Below, one piece after another: positions 1 through 13,200 of a DNA stretch of 64,000 bases (position 1 is its first letter; every line of letters starts with the position of its first letter). The position numbers and the translations under genes were made by a program. The stretch comes from Primulina eburnea (taxonomy: Eukaryota > Streptophyta > Magnoliopsida > Lamiales > Gesneriaceae). The notes below the pieces were generated by a model, which searched no databases, was not told the DNA's origin, and was given only the letters and a program-made list of their open reading frames with translations. The stretch spans positions 31,996,447-32,060,446 of the forward strand of contig NC_133105.1 of the NCBI RefSeq assembly GCF_022965805.1, written 5' to 3'.

Positions 1-528
1 GGGTTTGCATGCTTGGGAGGTGAAGAGACTTTGAATACTTTTTAATAAAATAATGCATGGCATGGGGATCAACTTTTTCACTTTTCCCACACCCAAGTCT
101 AGACTTCACTCCCTCATTCCACACTCACTTGGCCGAAACCTCTTTCAAAATTCTCTCCAATTTTTCTTCTCTCTTTTGTTCTTCAAGTGTTGGAGAATAA
201 AAGTCCTCTCATTGAAAAATCTTCTTGCTTTTCTAGTGCAAAGCAAGAAGGGATTTACATAGCTTGTGGTGGGCTTGATTTTTGAACAAGGAGTGTTCAA
301 GGAGGTAGCTTGTAGATCAACTCATCCATACAAGAGCTAAAGTGTTTACACTTTAGTTGGTGCCATTCATCAATCTCTTGAGATTGATAGGTAAATCTCT
401 AAACATCCTATGTTTGATGTTGTTTTGTAAATATTGTGCAAAAACCATGGTGGCCGAAATTTCTTGTAGAAAATTAAAAATTTTTGACTTCCGTTGCGCT
501 TCCGGCCACCGTAACCGGTCCGCTTTCA
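1..528 (+). repeat. Copia LTR 1, 3' part only
   Basis: This is the last 528 bp of an LTR, matching 7842-8369 and about 15699-16226. It should hold R and U5, since a possible TATA-like stretch lies just upstream in the complete copies (about 7816-7830). It ends TTTCA two bases before the primer-binding site. At several positions where LTR 2 differs (for example near 203, 219, 260 and 390) LTR 1 agrees with LTR 3. Confidence 0.93.
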
Positions 529-530
529 AG

Positions 531-545
531 TGGTATCCGAGCTAT
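531..545 (+). other. Primer-binding site (initiator Met tRNA type), Copia 1
   Basis: TGGTATCCGAGC lies 2 bp after the LTR end. It differs by one base from the usual plant Copia PBS TGGTATCAGAGC, complementary to the 3' end of initiator Met tRNA. The same variant is present in the second unit at 8372. Confidence 0.85.
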
Positions 546-2347
546 GGTTACGGTTTTTGTGTAATATTTGCATAATATTATGTTGAGATCGATTTCTAAC
601 CGCTTGAGAATTTTTGTGCATAAAAATTACAAGGGCCGAAATTTTACAACAAAAAAAAAAAAAATGTTTCGGGCAGCTTGCTGCTGCCCGTGAAGTCTCG
701 GGCTGCCCGAGAATTTCGGGCAGCATATGGGGCAGCCTTCTGGCTGCCCGGAAAATTCCAGTTTTTTAAATAAAAAAAAATATTTTTGTTGTTGCCGGAA
801 TCCGGCGACGGAGCTCCGGCGACGGCGATGACGGCTAGGGTTTCCAAAAGTGTTTTGGACAATCTTAGTGTCATGAGCCTTGAGATGTTGGGCCATTGGA
901 TGACCAACATAATTTGTGAAATTTAAATGGGCCAAAATATTTTTGGTGAAAAATGGTTTTTGGGCCCTTAAGTTTAAATTTACAATTGTTGCACATATTT
1001 TCTCATAAAATAAATAATTGAAGTAGGACTTTAATTATTTATAGTAAATTGTGATTTACAAGAAATTCGATTATAAATAAATTAATTTGAAAGTAGACAA
1101 AGGAGTTTGTATACTTTGTTAATTTAATTTATAATTGTGGCGGTTAGTGATTGGATCAAGATATATAATATCGGATCAATTAATTATAGTGATAATTAAT
1201 TGATGGTGTATGATATGTGATATTATGCATGAAGGATGATCAAAAGCCCAAGCCCAATTTGCTAGGTGTATGCTAGGATATTTGTGTTGAATGATTGTAA
1301 TAATTATCAATTTAAAGTGGGCTTGGTTTATGGCCCGTTCCCACCCCATGAGATGTATCCCTATGTGCCATGGATATTTAATTGTAAATATTAGAATAGT
1401 GGAAGATCAAGATTGGAAGATGGTGGCCTTGGTGATTATGAAGATCGAAGACATGTAATATTGGATGCTAATGTAATAATGTAGTTGCATTGCATCCCTT
1501 GTATTTACCCTAGGATTGGACCTAGTCCCGTGTTTAGCTCACACGGGCCATTAGCTTTGGGGCAATTGATCATCCTTGTACTGTTTTCTATTTATAATAT
1601 ATGCATGATATGTTATAAATAATGAGTATGTGCGTTATTATTATGATAATAACAAAGTTGCATGAATCCGGCAAACATACGATCAAACATGGCGAGCTTT
1701 TAAAATAAAATTAATGATGAGATCTTTCAAAATTAAAAACCCTCATTTTGAATAAGATTCAAAATTAATATCAAGTCCGAAAAGGGGAATTATAAATTTG
1801 TTTATAATTTCCTTGTCTTCCATCGACAATGGATGCATGATGAACGCTACCCGTACTCGGGGCTCGGCTCATATTATTGAGGGGGCCCTGGGTGCCGGAA
1901 AGCTGTGACATCCATGGACATAGTGATGTGAACTACGTGGAACTCCCATGATTTCGGCTCATATTATTGAGGGAACTCATGGCGACCGTCCATTAAGGTT
2001 CAATATCGATGGGTTAGGCTTGACACGTGAAGATGAACGACGTCATATTATTGGGTCCTAATCAAACGTGAGACAAAAGTTTACGTAGAGGGTTGCATGG
2101 CGATGCAATTGGAAACTACCTTTTAGGAATTGTGATGGCCGATATTATTCGGGATCACAATTCGCTGATTGGACCTTACGTACCTACTGAGGAAAGTGTT
2201 TCCCGTTTTCACTAGAGGGTAGTGAAAATGTCAAAACAGTGGGAGCGATAATTTATAAAGTAAAAGTCCAAACTTTATATCTTATTAAATATTTTAAAAT
2301 AGTCATTAACATTTATCTGTTTTACTTTTCAGTACAAATCTGTGACA
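546..2347 (+). other. Long untranslated leader of Copia 1
   Basis: About 1.8 kb separates the PBS from the gag ATG and holds no credible ORF. It contains a homopolymer A run (649-663), a GC-rich palindrome cluster (670-751), AT-rich DNA, and a repeated motif CATATTATTG(A/G)G at about 1870, 1960 and 2043. It ends with a pyrimidine tract and CAG at about 2320-2333, just before gag. The same leader is present at 8387-10206 and, reversed, in the two minus-strand Copia elements. Confidence 0.8.
670..751 (+). repeat. GC-rich palindrome cluster in Copia 1 leader
   Basis: Four or more inverted-repeat arms built from CGGGCAGC and GCTGCCCG are packed into about 80 bp just after an A run. They could fold as consecutive hairpins in the RNA leader. 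The second unit has the same cluster at 8514-8595; Copia 3 has a differently arranged version at 51553-51642. Confidence 0.85.
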
Positions 2348-5300
2348 ATGTCATCAATTCACAACCCGTTTTCCGTAATTCTCGAAAAACACGTTCTAAC
2401 CGGACCAAACTATATCACTTGGCTAAGAAATTTAAAGATTGTCTTAAACTCGGAGAAAATCGCATACACATTGACTGAGTCGCCCCCTGCTGAGGCTCCG
2501 ACCAGCTGCACTCCTGAGGAATTGCAGACCTACAAGGATTGGTGCGACCATGACTTGAAGGCGAGGGGTTATATGCAGGCTTCGATGAACGATGAGCTGC
2601 AAAGGCGATTCGAGGATGCTAGAATGCTGCTGACATTCATATGCACCTCAAGGAGCTCTTCGGTGAGCAAACTCGGCCTTTGAGGCATGCCACAGTAAAG
2701 GAGCTCATCACTTTACGCATGCGAGATGGACTTCGGTCCATGAGCATGGCCTAAAGTTGATTGGGCTCGGGACAAGCTTGTTGGCATGGATTTGATCTTG
2801 CCATCGGAGTTGACCACGGATGTGCTGTTGCTGTCGCTGCCTAGCTCTTTCGATCCTTTTGTCGTGAACTTCAATATGAACAAGCTCGAGCCCAGCCTTG
2901 AAGAGTTGGTGAACATGCTTGTGACCTTTGAGTCCACCATCAAAAAGGAGAAGTCGGTTCTTTATGTGGGCTCTTCATCTGGCACGAAGACCGGTCTACC
3001 TGGGAAGGGAAAGAAGCGTTCTTTCAAGCGCCCCAAGAAGAGCGAGCCCTTGAAGAGGCAGACTCCGAGTCCCATAGTGGCAGCCGCGCAAGCCAAGGCT
3101 GAGAAGACAGTTGACATCTGTCATCACTGCAAGAAGCCTGGACATTGGAGGCGTAACTGCAGGGAATATCTTGCGCAGAAGGGTTCTGGCAAGGGTATGT
3201 TCTATATTGAAGTAAATATCTCGATTAATTCTACTTCTTGGGTATTAGATTCCGGCTGTGGCTCACATCTCTGTAATGATTTGCAGGTGATGGGAAGAAG
3301 TAGGAGGCTCCGAGAGGGTGAGACCTTCCTGAGGATGGGCAATGGAGCAAGGGTTGCTGCCAAAGCCGTAGGAGATGTTTATTTAATATTGAACAATGAT
3401 TTTAAGCTTGTTTTAAGAGATGTTTTGTATGTACCAGACTTGGTTAAAAACATTGATTCCATTTCTATGCTTGATTTTGATGGATTTTCTTGTTTATTTG
3501 GCAAAGGTGTTTGCAATATTTACAAGAATGAATGTTTAGTTGGTACGGGTGAACTTGAAAACAATCTCTACACCTTAAAATTAAAAGATATTCCACTTAA
3601 CAATGTCCAAACGATAACAACAACAAATAAGCGCAAACAAGATACTCTTAATTCGGCACAATTATGGCATGCTCGATTAGGTCATATTTCCCTAAGAAGG
3701 AAGAACAAGCTAGTGGGAGTTGGCATGTTTGATATGTCCGATATTAATGCTCTCACGACTTGTGAATCCTGTCTAAAAGGAAAGATGACCAAAATTCCCT
3801 TTAAGGGCCATGCGGACCGAGCCAAAGGGTTATTGGATTTGATCCATACCGATGTGTGCGGTCCGCTTAGCATCACCACTAAGCATGGACATTCCTACTT
3901 CATCACCTTTACCGATGACTTTTCGAGGTATGGGTATGTGTATTTGATGAAATACAAGTCTGAAGCCTTTGAAAGGTTCAAAGAATTCAGAAGTGAAGTA
4001 GAGAAGCAATTGGGACGAAGCATCAAGACACTTCGATCGGATCGAGGTGGTGAGTACTTGAGTGCCGAGTTCCAAGAGTATCTTAGAGAGAATGGGATTC
4101 TCTCGCAGTGGACTCCGCCCGCTACACCACAATTGAATGGTGTTTCGGAGCGTCGTAACCGGACTTTGATGGAAATGGTTCGGTCTATGATAGGGTTCAC
4201 AGGAGTTACCGCCATCCTTTTGGGGATATGCGCTTGAAACAGCGGCACTGTTGTTGAACAATGTCCATACAAGGGCAGTTGACAACACTCCATATGAGAT
4301 ATGGATGGGTAAGCCTCCCAAGTATTCTTATCTTAGAATATGGGGGTGTCCTGCTTATGTGAAGCAGACAGTGGGAGATAAATTGGATAGTCGATCCATT
4401 TTATGCTACTTTGTGGGATATCCAAGGAATTCAGTTGGATATTACTTCTATCATCCCCAAGAAACAAAGGTGTTTGTTTCTAGGAACGCAACCTTTTTGG
4501 AAAAGGAATTTCTATTGGATAGAAAAGGCGAGATGATAGAACTCGAAGAGGTTCGAGAGACACCCACAGTTGTAGAACCCACACCCAATGAGCAAAGTGA
4601 GGAGATACAAGCTCCTAGAAGATCCGAGAGGGTCTCAAGACCACCTGTGAGGTATGGTCTGCTTCTTGAAGAAGGCCATGATGAGCCTAATCTTGGATGT
4701 GATCCAAGGACCTTCAAGGAAGCGTTATCGGATGCCGATTCATCCAAGTGGCTTGAAGCAATGGAATCTGAGATGAATTCCATGCATTCGAACCAAGTGT
4801 GGAATCTTGTGGATCCACCTGAGGGAACTGTTCCCATAGGGTGTAAATGGATTTACAAGAGGAAACTTGGGGCGGATGGGAAGGTATTGACCTTCAAAGC
4901 GCGATTGGTAGCAAAAGGGTATACTCAAAGACAAGGTGTTGACTATGAGGAAACCTTTTCTCCAGTTGTGATGTTCAAGTCCATTAGGATATTGCTAGCC
5001 ATAGCTGCATGGTATGACTATGAGATATGGCAGATGGATGTGAAGACAGCCTTCCTTAATGGGGATATTAAGGCAGAAATTTACATGTCTCAACCTGAAG
5101 GGTTTACATCCATCGGAAGTGAGCATATGGTATGCAAACTTCAAAGATCTATTTATGGTCTTAAGCAGGCATCGAGGAGCAGGAACCTCAGATTCGATAG
5201 TACAATCAAAGAGTTTGGTTTTACTAAGAATCCTGAGGAACCCTGTGTGTATAAGAAGGTCAGTGGGAGTGCTGTGACATTCCTTGTTCTTTATGTTGAT

Positions 5301-6278
5301 GACATTCTACTCATTGGGAATGATGTAGGAATGTTGCAATCAACAAAGATATGGTTAGCAAGTAAGTTCTCAATGCAGGACTTGGGTGAAGCATCTTTTG
5401 TATTGGGAATACAGATCTATAGAGATAGATCAAGAAGATTGCTTGGTCTCACCCCGTCCACATACATTGATACCATCGTGAAGCGGTTCTCGATGGATGA
5501 GTCCAAGAGAGGACATCTACCAATGTGTCATGGCGTGTCCCTATCCAAGTCTATGTCTCCCAAGACTGATGCAAAGATAGCGGCAATGACACGAATTCCG
5601 TATGCTTCGGCTATTGGTAGTATCATGTATGGGATGATATCTACACGTCCTGACGTGGCATTTGCACTAAGTGTAGTGAGTAGATATCAATCCAACCCTG
5701 GTCTTCCACACTGGAAAGCTGTGAAAGACATCCTCAAGTATTTGAGAAGGACCAATAAGTTGTTTTTGGTCTATGGGGGTAGAGAACTGAAATTGGAAGG
5801 CTATACCGACTCTAGCTTCCAAAGCGATGTTGATGACTCGAAGTCAACCTCCGGATTCATATTCATGCTCAATGGTGGTGCTGTCTCATGGAAGAGTTCC
5901 AAGCAAGACAGTACTGCGGATTCCACCACTGAAGCAGAATATATTTCTGCATCAGCTGCAGCAAAGGAGGCTGTTTGGATTAGGAATTTCGTCCAAGAGT
6001 TGGGCGTCATTCCAAATGGAGTTGCTCCTATCCCGGTGATGTGCGACAACACGGGAGCCATAGCTCAGGCGAAGGAGCCAAGGTCTCATCAGAAGTCCAA
6101 ACACGTATTGAGAAAGTACCACATCCTCAGAGAGATCGTGGAACGAGGAGAAGTGTCGATCGACAAAGTCGGCTCCGCAGATAATTTTGCTGATCCACTA
6201 ACTAAGCCTTTACCAGGACCATCATTCGAGAAGCATCGCGAATCAATGGGTCTTAAGTATATGGGTAGTTGGCTCTAG
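2348..6278 (+). pseudogene. Copia 1 gag-pol polyprotein, frameshifted
   Basis: Domains in order: gag with a CHHCKKPGHWRRNC zinc knuckle near 3118; aspartic protease (LDSGCGSHL, near 3245); integrase zinc region and DDE core (near 3660-4290, including RSDRGGEY); Copia reverse transcriptase (RVT_2) with YVDDILLIGND near 5290; RNase H with GYTDSSF near 5800 and TEAEY near 5935. In the family this single polyprotein makes the particle, cuts it, copies the RNA and integrates the cDNA. ATG 2348 is the first gag codon in all copies. Lesions relative to the other copies: 1-bp deletions near 2621, 2728 and 2770, and a 1-bp insertion near 4201. It cannot make a full product. Lineage within Copia (Tork/Angela/TAR-like) is a guess from the RT region. 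Confidence 0.93.
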
Positions 6279-6279
6279 T

Positions 6280-6292
6280 GCAAGTGGGAGAT
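6280..6292 (+). other. Polypurine tract, Copia 1
   Basis: CAAGTGGGAGAT lies directly before the LTR start TGTTAGAG. This is the usual site for plus-strand DNA priming. It is conserved in all four Copia copies, reversed at 46013-46025 and 59375-59387. Confidence 0.8.
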
Positions 6293-8369
6293 TGTTAGAG
6301 TAGGTGCACGTCGAGCCAAGTGTTGGCCGACTGTTCACGATGAAACTCTTTGTATTAAACGATCTTTATTTTAATAATATTTGAATTTATTAATTTGGCG
6401 CATCTTTATCTTTATACCCATGCGAGTTTCATAGATAAAGTCCTTGAATATACAAATAGTAGAAAGAATATGAGATGCTCATATGATGAGTATCATGAAA
6501 CTCATATTTGTAATACTGTATATTCTAAACGGTTCCTAGTCGATTCAGCCGCCACTAAGAAGGATATAGGCCGCTCGAGTTAGAGACTAGTATCTGCGAT
6601 GTGAGTACCATGTTTCATTGGTAGGGGACATTGTGATGTCCGAGCATGCAGATAGGTGCTCCTTGTAGAGTGCACTGAACAACCCTCTATAAAGGACTTT
6701 CCAAGTGGTTCTCACTTATCGAGTGGAAAAGTCCTAGTTTATGGTTGTACACCATTAGTCCTTATGACCCGGGACAACATTGAGACTCTATGTGCTAGCG
6801 TTTCACTTTGACTTGTTTACCGACTCTTATGGGGTCATCAGGTGGCAAGGTTGGGTGTTACGACGAAACACATAGGAGTCGATGCATTGTAGCTGGGGAT
6901 TCACCGCTTACCTACGGGTATGGATATCCTATGTGTTTTTCATGTATGTGTGGGTTGAAATCTCTGATCAGAGTATGGTGGTAATTATGAAAGGGGTTTC
7001 ATAGATTACACCATCGATGCAACCACAACATGACACATAGTATCGATTCATTGACAACTCTCGATAAACCAATAGTTGTCGAATCGGTCGGGATATATGA
7101 GTTGAAGGGACCGTACTGTACGCTAACCATAATTGAATAGGTTCTTGCAGGCACTATCATGTGATACCTAGGGAATCACTGTAAGCGATGCTGCTAGGCG
7201 TTTAACGTGATTGGTTGGGTACTATCAGACTTGAGTTCTGACGTTCTTACTATCAAGGAGTTGATAAATAAGAATGGAGCAATTGGGGTATGCTCGAATA
7301 AGGACATGTTTAGTCCGAATCACATAGAGATGTGAACCCACGGCTAGTCGTATCAATGAACCATTGAGGGCCACACAAGTACTGGCTTTGTAAATCCCGA
7401 TGAGAAGTAAAATAGTTCAATGTGTTGAACGGCTTATAAATGTGTTTATAAGCGTAAAGAAAAATAGAAGTATGACTTCTATGAGAGAAATATAAATTTT
7501 AATTTAAGGAAGTGTTCCTAGATTAAAATTTGGCCAAGTAAATAATGTAGTTGAAAATTGTGATTTTCATAAACATTATTGGGGACTAAATTAAATTAAT
7601 TCAAGTGTTGAATTAATTAAACACTAGTGGACCTAGTAGAGTCCAAATAATTAAAAATAATTCAAGTGTTGAATTAATAATATTGAGTCTTGTAGAGCTC
7701 AATTAAAATAATTATTTAACTAGTGGGACTTGAATAAATTCAAGTAGTATTTAATTAATCTCAAATGTGTTTGAGATAATTAAAATTTAGTCCATGGTTT
7801 TTAATGTGTTAAAAAACATATAATATATGTGAGACATGCTAGGGTTTGCATGCTTGGGAGGTGAAGAGACTTTGAATACTTTTTAATAAAATAATGCATG
7901 GCATGGGGATCAACTTTTTCACTTTTCCCACACCCAAGTCTAGACTTCACTCCCTCATTCCACACTCACTTGGCCGAAACCTCTTTCAAAATTCTCTCCA
8001 ATTTTTCTTCTCTCTTTTGTTCTTCAAGTGTTGGAGAATAAAAGTCCTCTCATTGAAAAATCATCTTGCTTTTCTAGTCCAAAGCAAGAAGGGATTTACA
8101 TATCTTGTGGTGGGCTTGATTTTTGAACAAGGAGTGTTCAAGGAGGTAGCTTGTAGATCAACTCATCCATACAAGAGCTAAAGTGTTTACACTTTAGTTG
8201 GTGCCATTCATCAATCTCTTGAGATTGATATGTAAATTTCTAAACATCCTATGTTTGATGTTGTTTTGTAAATATTGTGCAAAAACCATGGTGGCCGAAA
8301 TTTCTTGTAGAAAATTAAAAATTTTTGACTTCCGTTGCGCTTCCGGCCACCGTAACCGGTCCGCTTTCA
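6293..8369 (+). repeat. Copia LTR 2, complete and shared by both units
   Basis: 2077 bp, TG...CA. It is the 3' LTR of unit 1 and the 5' LTR of unit 2. It contains a possible TATA-like stretch near 7816-7830 and an AATAAA-like signal near 7886. Compared with LTR 3 (2073 bp) I count roughly a dozen substitutions or 1-bp indels. ORFs inside it are short and unrelated to known proteins. Nothing else was seen in this stretch. Confidence 0.95.
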
Positions 8370-8371
8370 AG

Positions 8372-8386
8372 TGGTATCCGAGCTAT
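8372..8386 (+). other. Primer-binding site, Copia 2
   Basis: TGGTATCCGAGC lies 2 bp after the LTR end at 8369, identical to the PBS at 531. Confidence 0.85.
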
Positions 8387-10206
8387 GGTTACGGTTTTTG
8401 TGTAATATTTGCATAATATTATGTTGAGATCGATTTCTAACCGCTTGAGAATTTTTTTGCATAAAAATTACAAGGGCCGAAATTTTACAACAAAAAAAAA
8501 AAAAAAATTGTTTCGGGCAGCTTGCTGCTGCCCGTGAAGTCTCGGGCTGCCCGAGAATTTCGGGCAGCATATGGGGCAGCCTTCGGGCTGCCCGGAAAAT
8601 TCCAGTTTTTTAAATAAAAAAAATATATTTTTGTTGTTGCCGGAATCCGGCGACGGAGCTCTGGCGACGGAGCTCCGGCGACGGCGATGACGGCTAGGGT
8701 TTCCAAAAGTGTTTTGGACAATCTTAGTGTCATGGGCCTTGAGATGTTGGGCCATTGGATGACCAACATAATTTGTGAAATTTAAATGAGCCAAAATATT
8801 TTTGGTGAAAAATGGTTTTTGGGCCCTTAAGTTTAAATTTACAATTGTTGCACATATTTTCTCATAAAATAAATAATTGAAGTAGGACTTTAATTATTTA
8901 TAGTAAATTGTGATTTACAAGAAATTCGATTATAAATAAATTAATTTGAAAGTAGACAAAGGAGTTTGTATACTTTGTTAATTTAATTTATAATTGTGGC
9001 GGTTAGTGATTGGATCAAGATATATAATATCGGATCAATTAATTATAGTGATAATTAATTGATGGTGTATGATATGTGATATTATGCATGAAGGATGATC
9101 AAAAGCCCAAGCCCAATTTGCTAGGTGTATGCTAGGATATTTGTGTTGAATGATTGTAATAATTATCAATTTAAAGTGGGCTTGGTTTATGGCCCGTTCC
9201 CACCCCATGAGATGTATCCCTATGTGCCATGGATATTTAATTGTAAATATTAGAATAGTGGAAGATCAAGATTGGAAGATGGTGGCCTTGGTGATTATGA
9301 AGATCGAAGACATGTAATATTGGATGCTAATGTAATAATGTAGTTGCATTGCATCCCTTGTATTTACCCTAGGATTGGACCTAGTCCCGTGTTTAGCTCA
9401 CACGGGCCATTAGCTTTGGGGCAATTGATCATCCTTGTACTGTTTTCTATTTATAATATATGCATGATATGTTATAAATAATGAGTATGTGCGTTATTAT
9501 TATGATAATAACAAAGTTGCATGAATCCGGCAAACATACGATCAAACATGGCGAGCTTTTAAAATAAAATTAATGATGAGATCTTTCAAAATTAAAAACC
9601 CTCATTTTGAATAAGATTCAAAATTAATATCAAGTTCGAAAAGGGGAATTATAAATTTGTTTATAATTTCCTTGTCTTCAATCGACAATGGATGCATGAT
9701 GAACGCTACCCGTACTCGGGGCTCGGCTCATATTATTGAGGGGGCCCTGGGTGCCGGAAAGCTGTGACATCCATGGACATAGTGATGTGAACTACGTGGA
9801 ACTCCCATGATTTCGGCTCATATTATTGAGGGAACTCATGGCGACCGTCCATTAAGGTTCAATATCGATGGGTTAGGCTTGACACGTGAAGATGAACGAC
9901 GTCATATTATTGGGTCCTAATCAAACGTGAGACAAAAGTTTACGTAGAGGGTTGCATGGCGATGCAATTGGAAACTACCTTTTAGGAATTGTGATGGCCG
10001 ATATTATTCGGGATCACAATTCGCTGATTGGACCTTACGTACCTACTGAGGAAAGTGTTTCCCGTTTTCACTAGAGGGTAGTGAAAATGTCAAAACAGTG
10101 GGAGCGATAATTTATAAAGTAAAAGTCCAAACTTTATATCTTATTAAATATTTTAAAATAGTCATTAACATTTATCTGTTTTACTTTTCAGTACAAATCT
10201 GTGACA
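8387..10206 (+). other. Long untranslated leader of Copia 2
   Basis: Nearly identical to the leader at 546-2347, including the A run, the palindrome cluster (8514-8595) and the acceptor-like CAG at about 10190. One difference is a small duplicated stretch near 8655-8685 (CGACGGAGCTC repeated) absent from unit 1. No coding sequence was seen. Confidence 0.8.
8514..8595 (+). repeat. GC-rich palindrome cluster in Copia 2 leader
   Basis: Same CGGGCAGC/GCTGCCCG arms as at 670-751. One arm reads CTTCGGGCTGCCCG here and CTTCTGGCTGCCCG in unit 1, so pairing is slightly better in this copy. Confidence 0.85.
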
Positions 10207-13200
10207 ATGTCATCAATTCGCAACCCGTTTTCCGTAATTCTCGAAAAACACGTTCTAACCGGACCAAACTATATCACTTGGCTAAGAAATTTAAAGATTG
10301 TCTTAAACTCGGAGAAAATCGCATACACACTGACTGAGTCGCCCCCTGCTGAGGCTCCGACCAGCTGCACTCCTGAGGAATTGCAGACCTACAAGGATTG
10401 GTGCGACCATGACTTGAAGGCGAGGGGTTATATGCAGGCTTCGATGAACGATGAGCTGCAACGGCGATTCGAGGATGCTAAGAATGCTGCTGACATTCAT
10501 ATGCACCTCAAGGAGCTCTTCGGTGAGCAAACTCGGCCTTTGAGGCATGCCACAGTAAAGGAGCTCATCACTTTACGCATGCGAGATGGACTTCGGTCCA
10601 TGAGCATGGCCTAAAGTTGATTGGGCTCGTGGACAAGCTTGTTGGCATGGATTTGATCTTGCCATCGGAGTTGACCACGGATGTGCTGTTGCTGTCACTG
10701 CCTAGCTCTTTCGATCCTTTTGTCGTGAACTTCAATATGAACAAGCTCGAGCCCAGCCTTGAAGAGTTGGTGAACATGCTTGTGACCTTTGAGTCCACCA
10801 TCAAAAAGGAGAAGTCGGTTCTTTATGTGGGCTCTTCATCTGGCACGAAGACCGGTCTACCTGGGAAGGGAAAGAAGCGTTCTTTCAAGCGCCCCAAGAA
10901 GAGCGAGCCCTTGAAGAGGCAGACTCCGAGTCCCATAGTGGCAGCCGCGCAAGCCAAGGCTGAGAAGACAGTTGACATCTGTCATCACTGCAAGAAGCCT
11001 GGACATTGGAGGCGTAACTGCAGGGAATATCTTGCGCAGAAGGGTTCTGGCAAGGGTATGTTCTATATTGAAGTAAATATCTCGATTAATTCTACTTCTT
11101 GGGTATTAGATACCGGCTGTGGCTCACATCTATGTAATGATTTGCAGGTGATGGGAAGAAGTAGGAGGCTCCGAGAGGGTGAGACCTTCCTGAGGATGGG
11201 CAATGGAGCAAGGGTTGCTGCCAAAGCCGTAGGAGATGTTTATTTAATATTGAACAATGATTTTAAGCTTGTTTTAAGAGATGTTTTGTATGTACCAGAC
11301 TTGGTTAAAAACATTATTTCCATTTCTATGCTTGATTTTGATGGATTTTCTTGTTTATTTGGCAAAGGTGTTTGCAATATTTACAAGAATTAATGTTTAG
11401 TTGGTACGGGTGAACTTGAAAACAATCTCTACACCTTAAAATTAAAAGATATTCCACTTAACAATGTCCAAACGATAACAACAACAAATAAGCGCAAACA
11501 AGATACTCTTAATTCGGCACAATTATGGCATGCTCGATTAGGTCATATTTCCCTAAGAAGGATGAACAAGCTAGTGGGAGTTGGCATGTTTGATATGTCC
11601 GATATTAATGCTCTCACGACTTGTGAATCCTGTCTAAAAGGAAAGCTGACCAAAATTCCCTTTAAGGGCCATGCGGAGCGAGCCAAAGGGTTATTGGATT
11701 TGATCCATACCGTTGTGTGCGGTCCGCTTAGCATCACCACTAAGCATGGACATTCCTACTTCATCACCTTTACCGATGAATTTTTGAGGTATGGGTATGT
11801 GTATTTGATGAAATACAAGTCTGAAGCCTTTGAAAGGTTCAAAGAATTCAGAAGTGAAGTAGAGAAGCAATTGGGACGAAGCATCAAGACACTTCGATCG
11901 GATCGAGGTGGTGAGTACTTGAGTGCCGAGTTCCAAGAGTATCTTAGAGAGAATGGGATTCTCTCGCAGTGGACTCCGCCCGCTACACCACAGTTGAATG
12001 GTGTTTCGGAGCGTCGTAACCGGACTTTGATGGACATGGTTCGGTCTATGATGGGGTTCACGGAGTTACCGCCATCCTTTTGGGGATATGCACTTGAAAC
12101 AGCGGCACTGTTGTTGAACAATGTCCATACAAAGGCAGTTGACAAAACTCCATATGAGATATGGATGGGTAAGCCTCCCAAGTATTCTTATCTTAGAATA
12201 TGGGGGTGTCCTGCTTATGTGAAGCATACAGTGGGAGATAAATTGGATAGTCGATCCATTTTATGCTACTTTGTGGGATATCCAAGGAATTCAGTTGGAT
12301 ATTACTTCTATCATCCCCAAGAAACAAAGGTGTTTGTTTCTAGGAACGTAACCTTTTTGGAGAAGGAATTTCTATTGGATAGAAAAGGCGAGATGATAGA
12401 ACTCGAAGAGGTTCGAGAGACACCCACAGTTGTAGAACCCACACCCAATGAGCAAAGTGAGGAGATACAAGCTCCTAGAAGATCCGAGAGGGTCTCAAGA
12501 CCACCTGTGAGGTATGGTCTGCTTCTTGAAGAAGGCCATTGATGAGCCTAATCTTGGATGTGATCCAAGGACCTTCAAGGAAGCTTTATCGGATGCCGAT
12601 TCATCCAAGTGGCTTGAAGCAATGGAATCTAAGATGAATTCCATGCATTCGAACCAAGTGTGGAATCTTGTGGATCCACCTGAGGGAACTGTTCCCATAG
12701 GGTGTAAATGGATTTACAAGAGGAAACTTGGGGCGGATGGGAAGGTATTGACCTTCAAAGCGCGATTGGTAGCAAAAGGGTATACTCAAAGACAAGGTGT
12801 TGACTATGAGGAAACCTTTTCTCCAGTTGCGATGTTCAAGTCCATTAGGATATTGCTAGCCATAGCTGCATGGTATGACTATGAGATATGGCAGATGGAT
12901 GTGAAGACAGCCTTCCTTAATGGGGATATTAAGGAAGAAATTTACATGTCTCAACCTGAAGGGTTTACATCCATCGGAAGTGAGCATATGGTTTGCAAAC
13001 TTCAAAGATCTATTTATGGTCTTAAGCAGGCATCGAGGAGCTGGAACCTCAGATTCGATAGTACAATCAAAGTGTTTGGTTTTACTAAGAATCCTGAGGA
13101 ACCCTGTGTGTATAAGAAGGTCAGTGGGAGTGCTGTGACATTCCTTGTTCTTTATGTTGATGACATTCTACTCATTGGGAATGATTTAGGAATGTTGCAA

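Noticed and set aside
53..262. 69-95 codon ORFs repeated at 53, 7894 and 15751
   Set aside because: They lie in the R-U5 part of the Copia LTR, have no domain features, and their length varies between copies through point changes.
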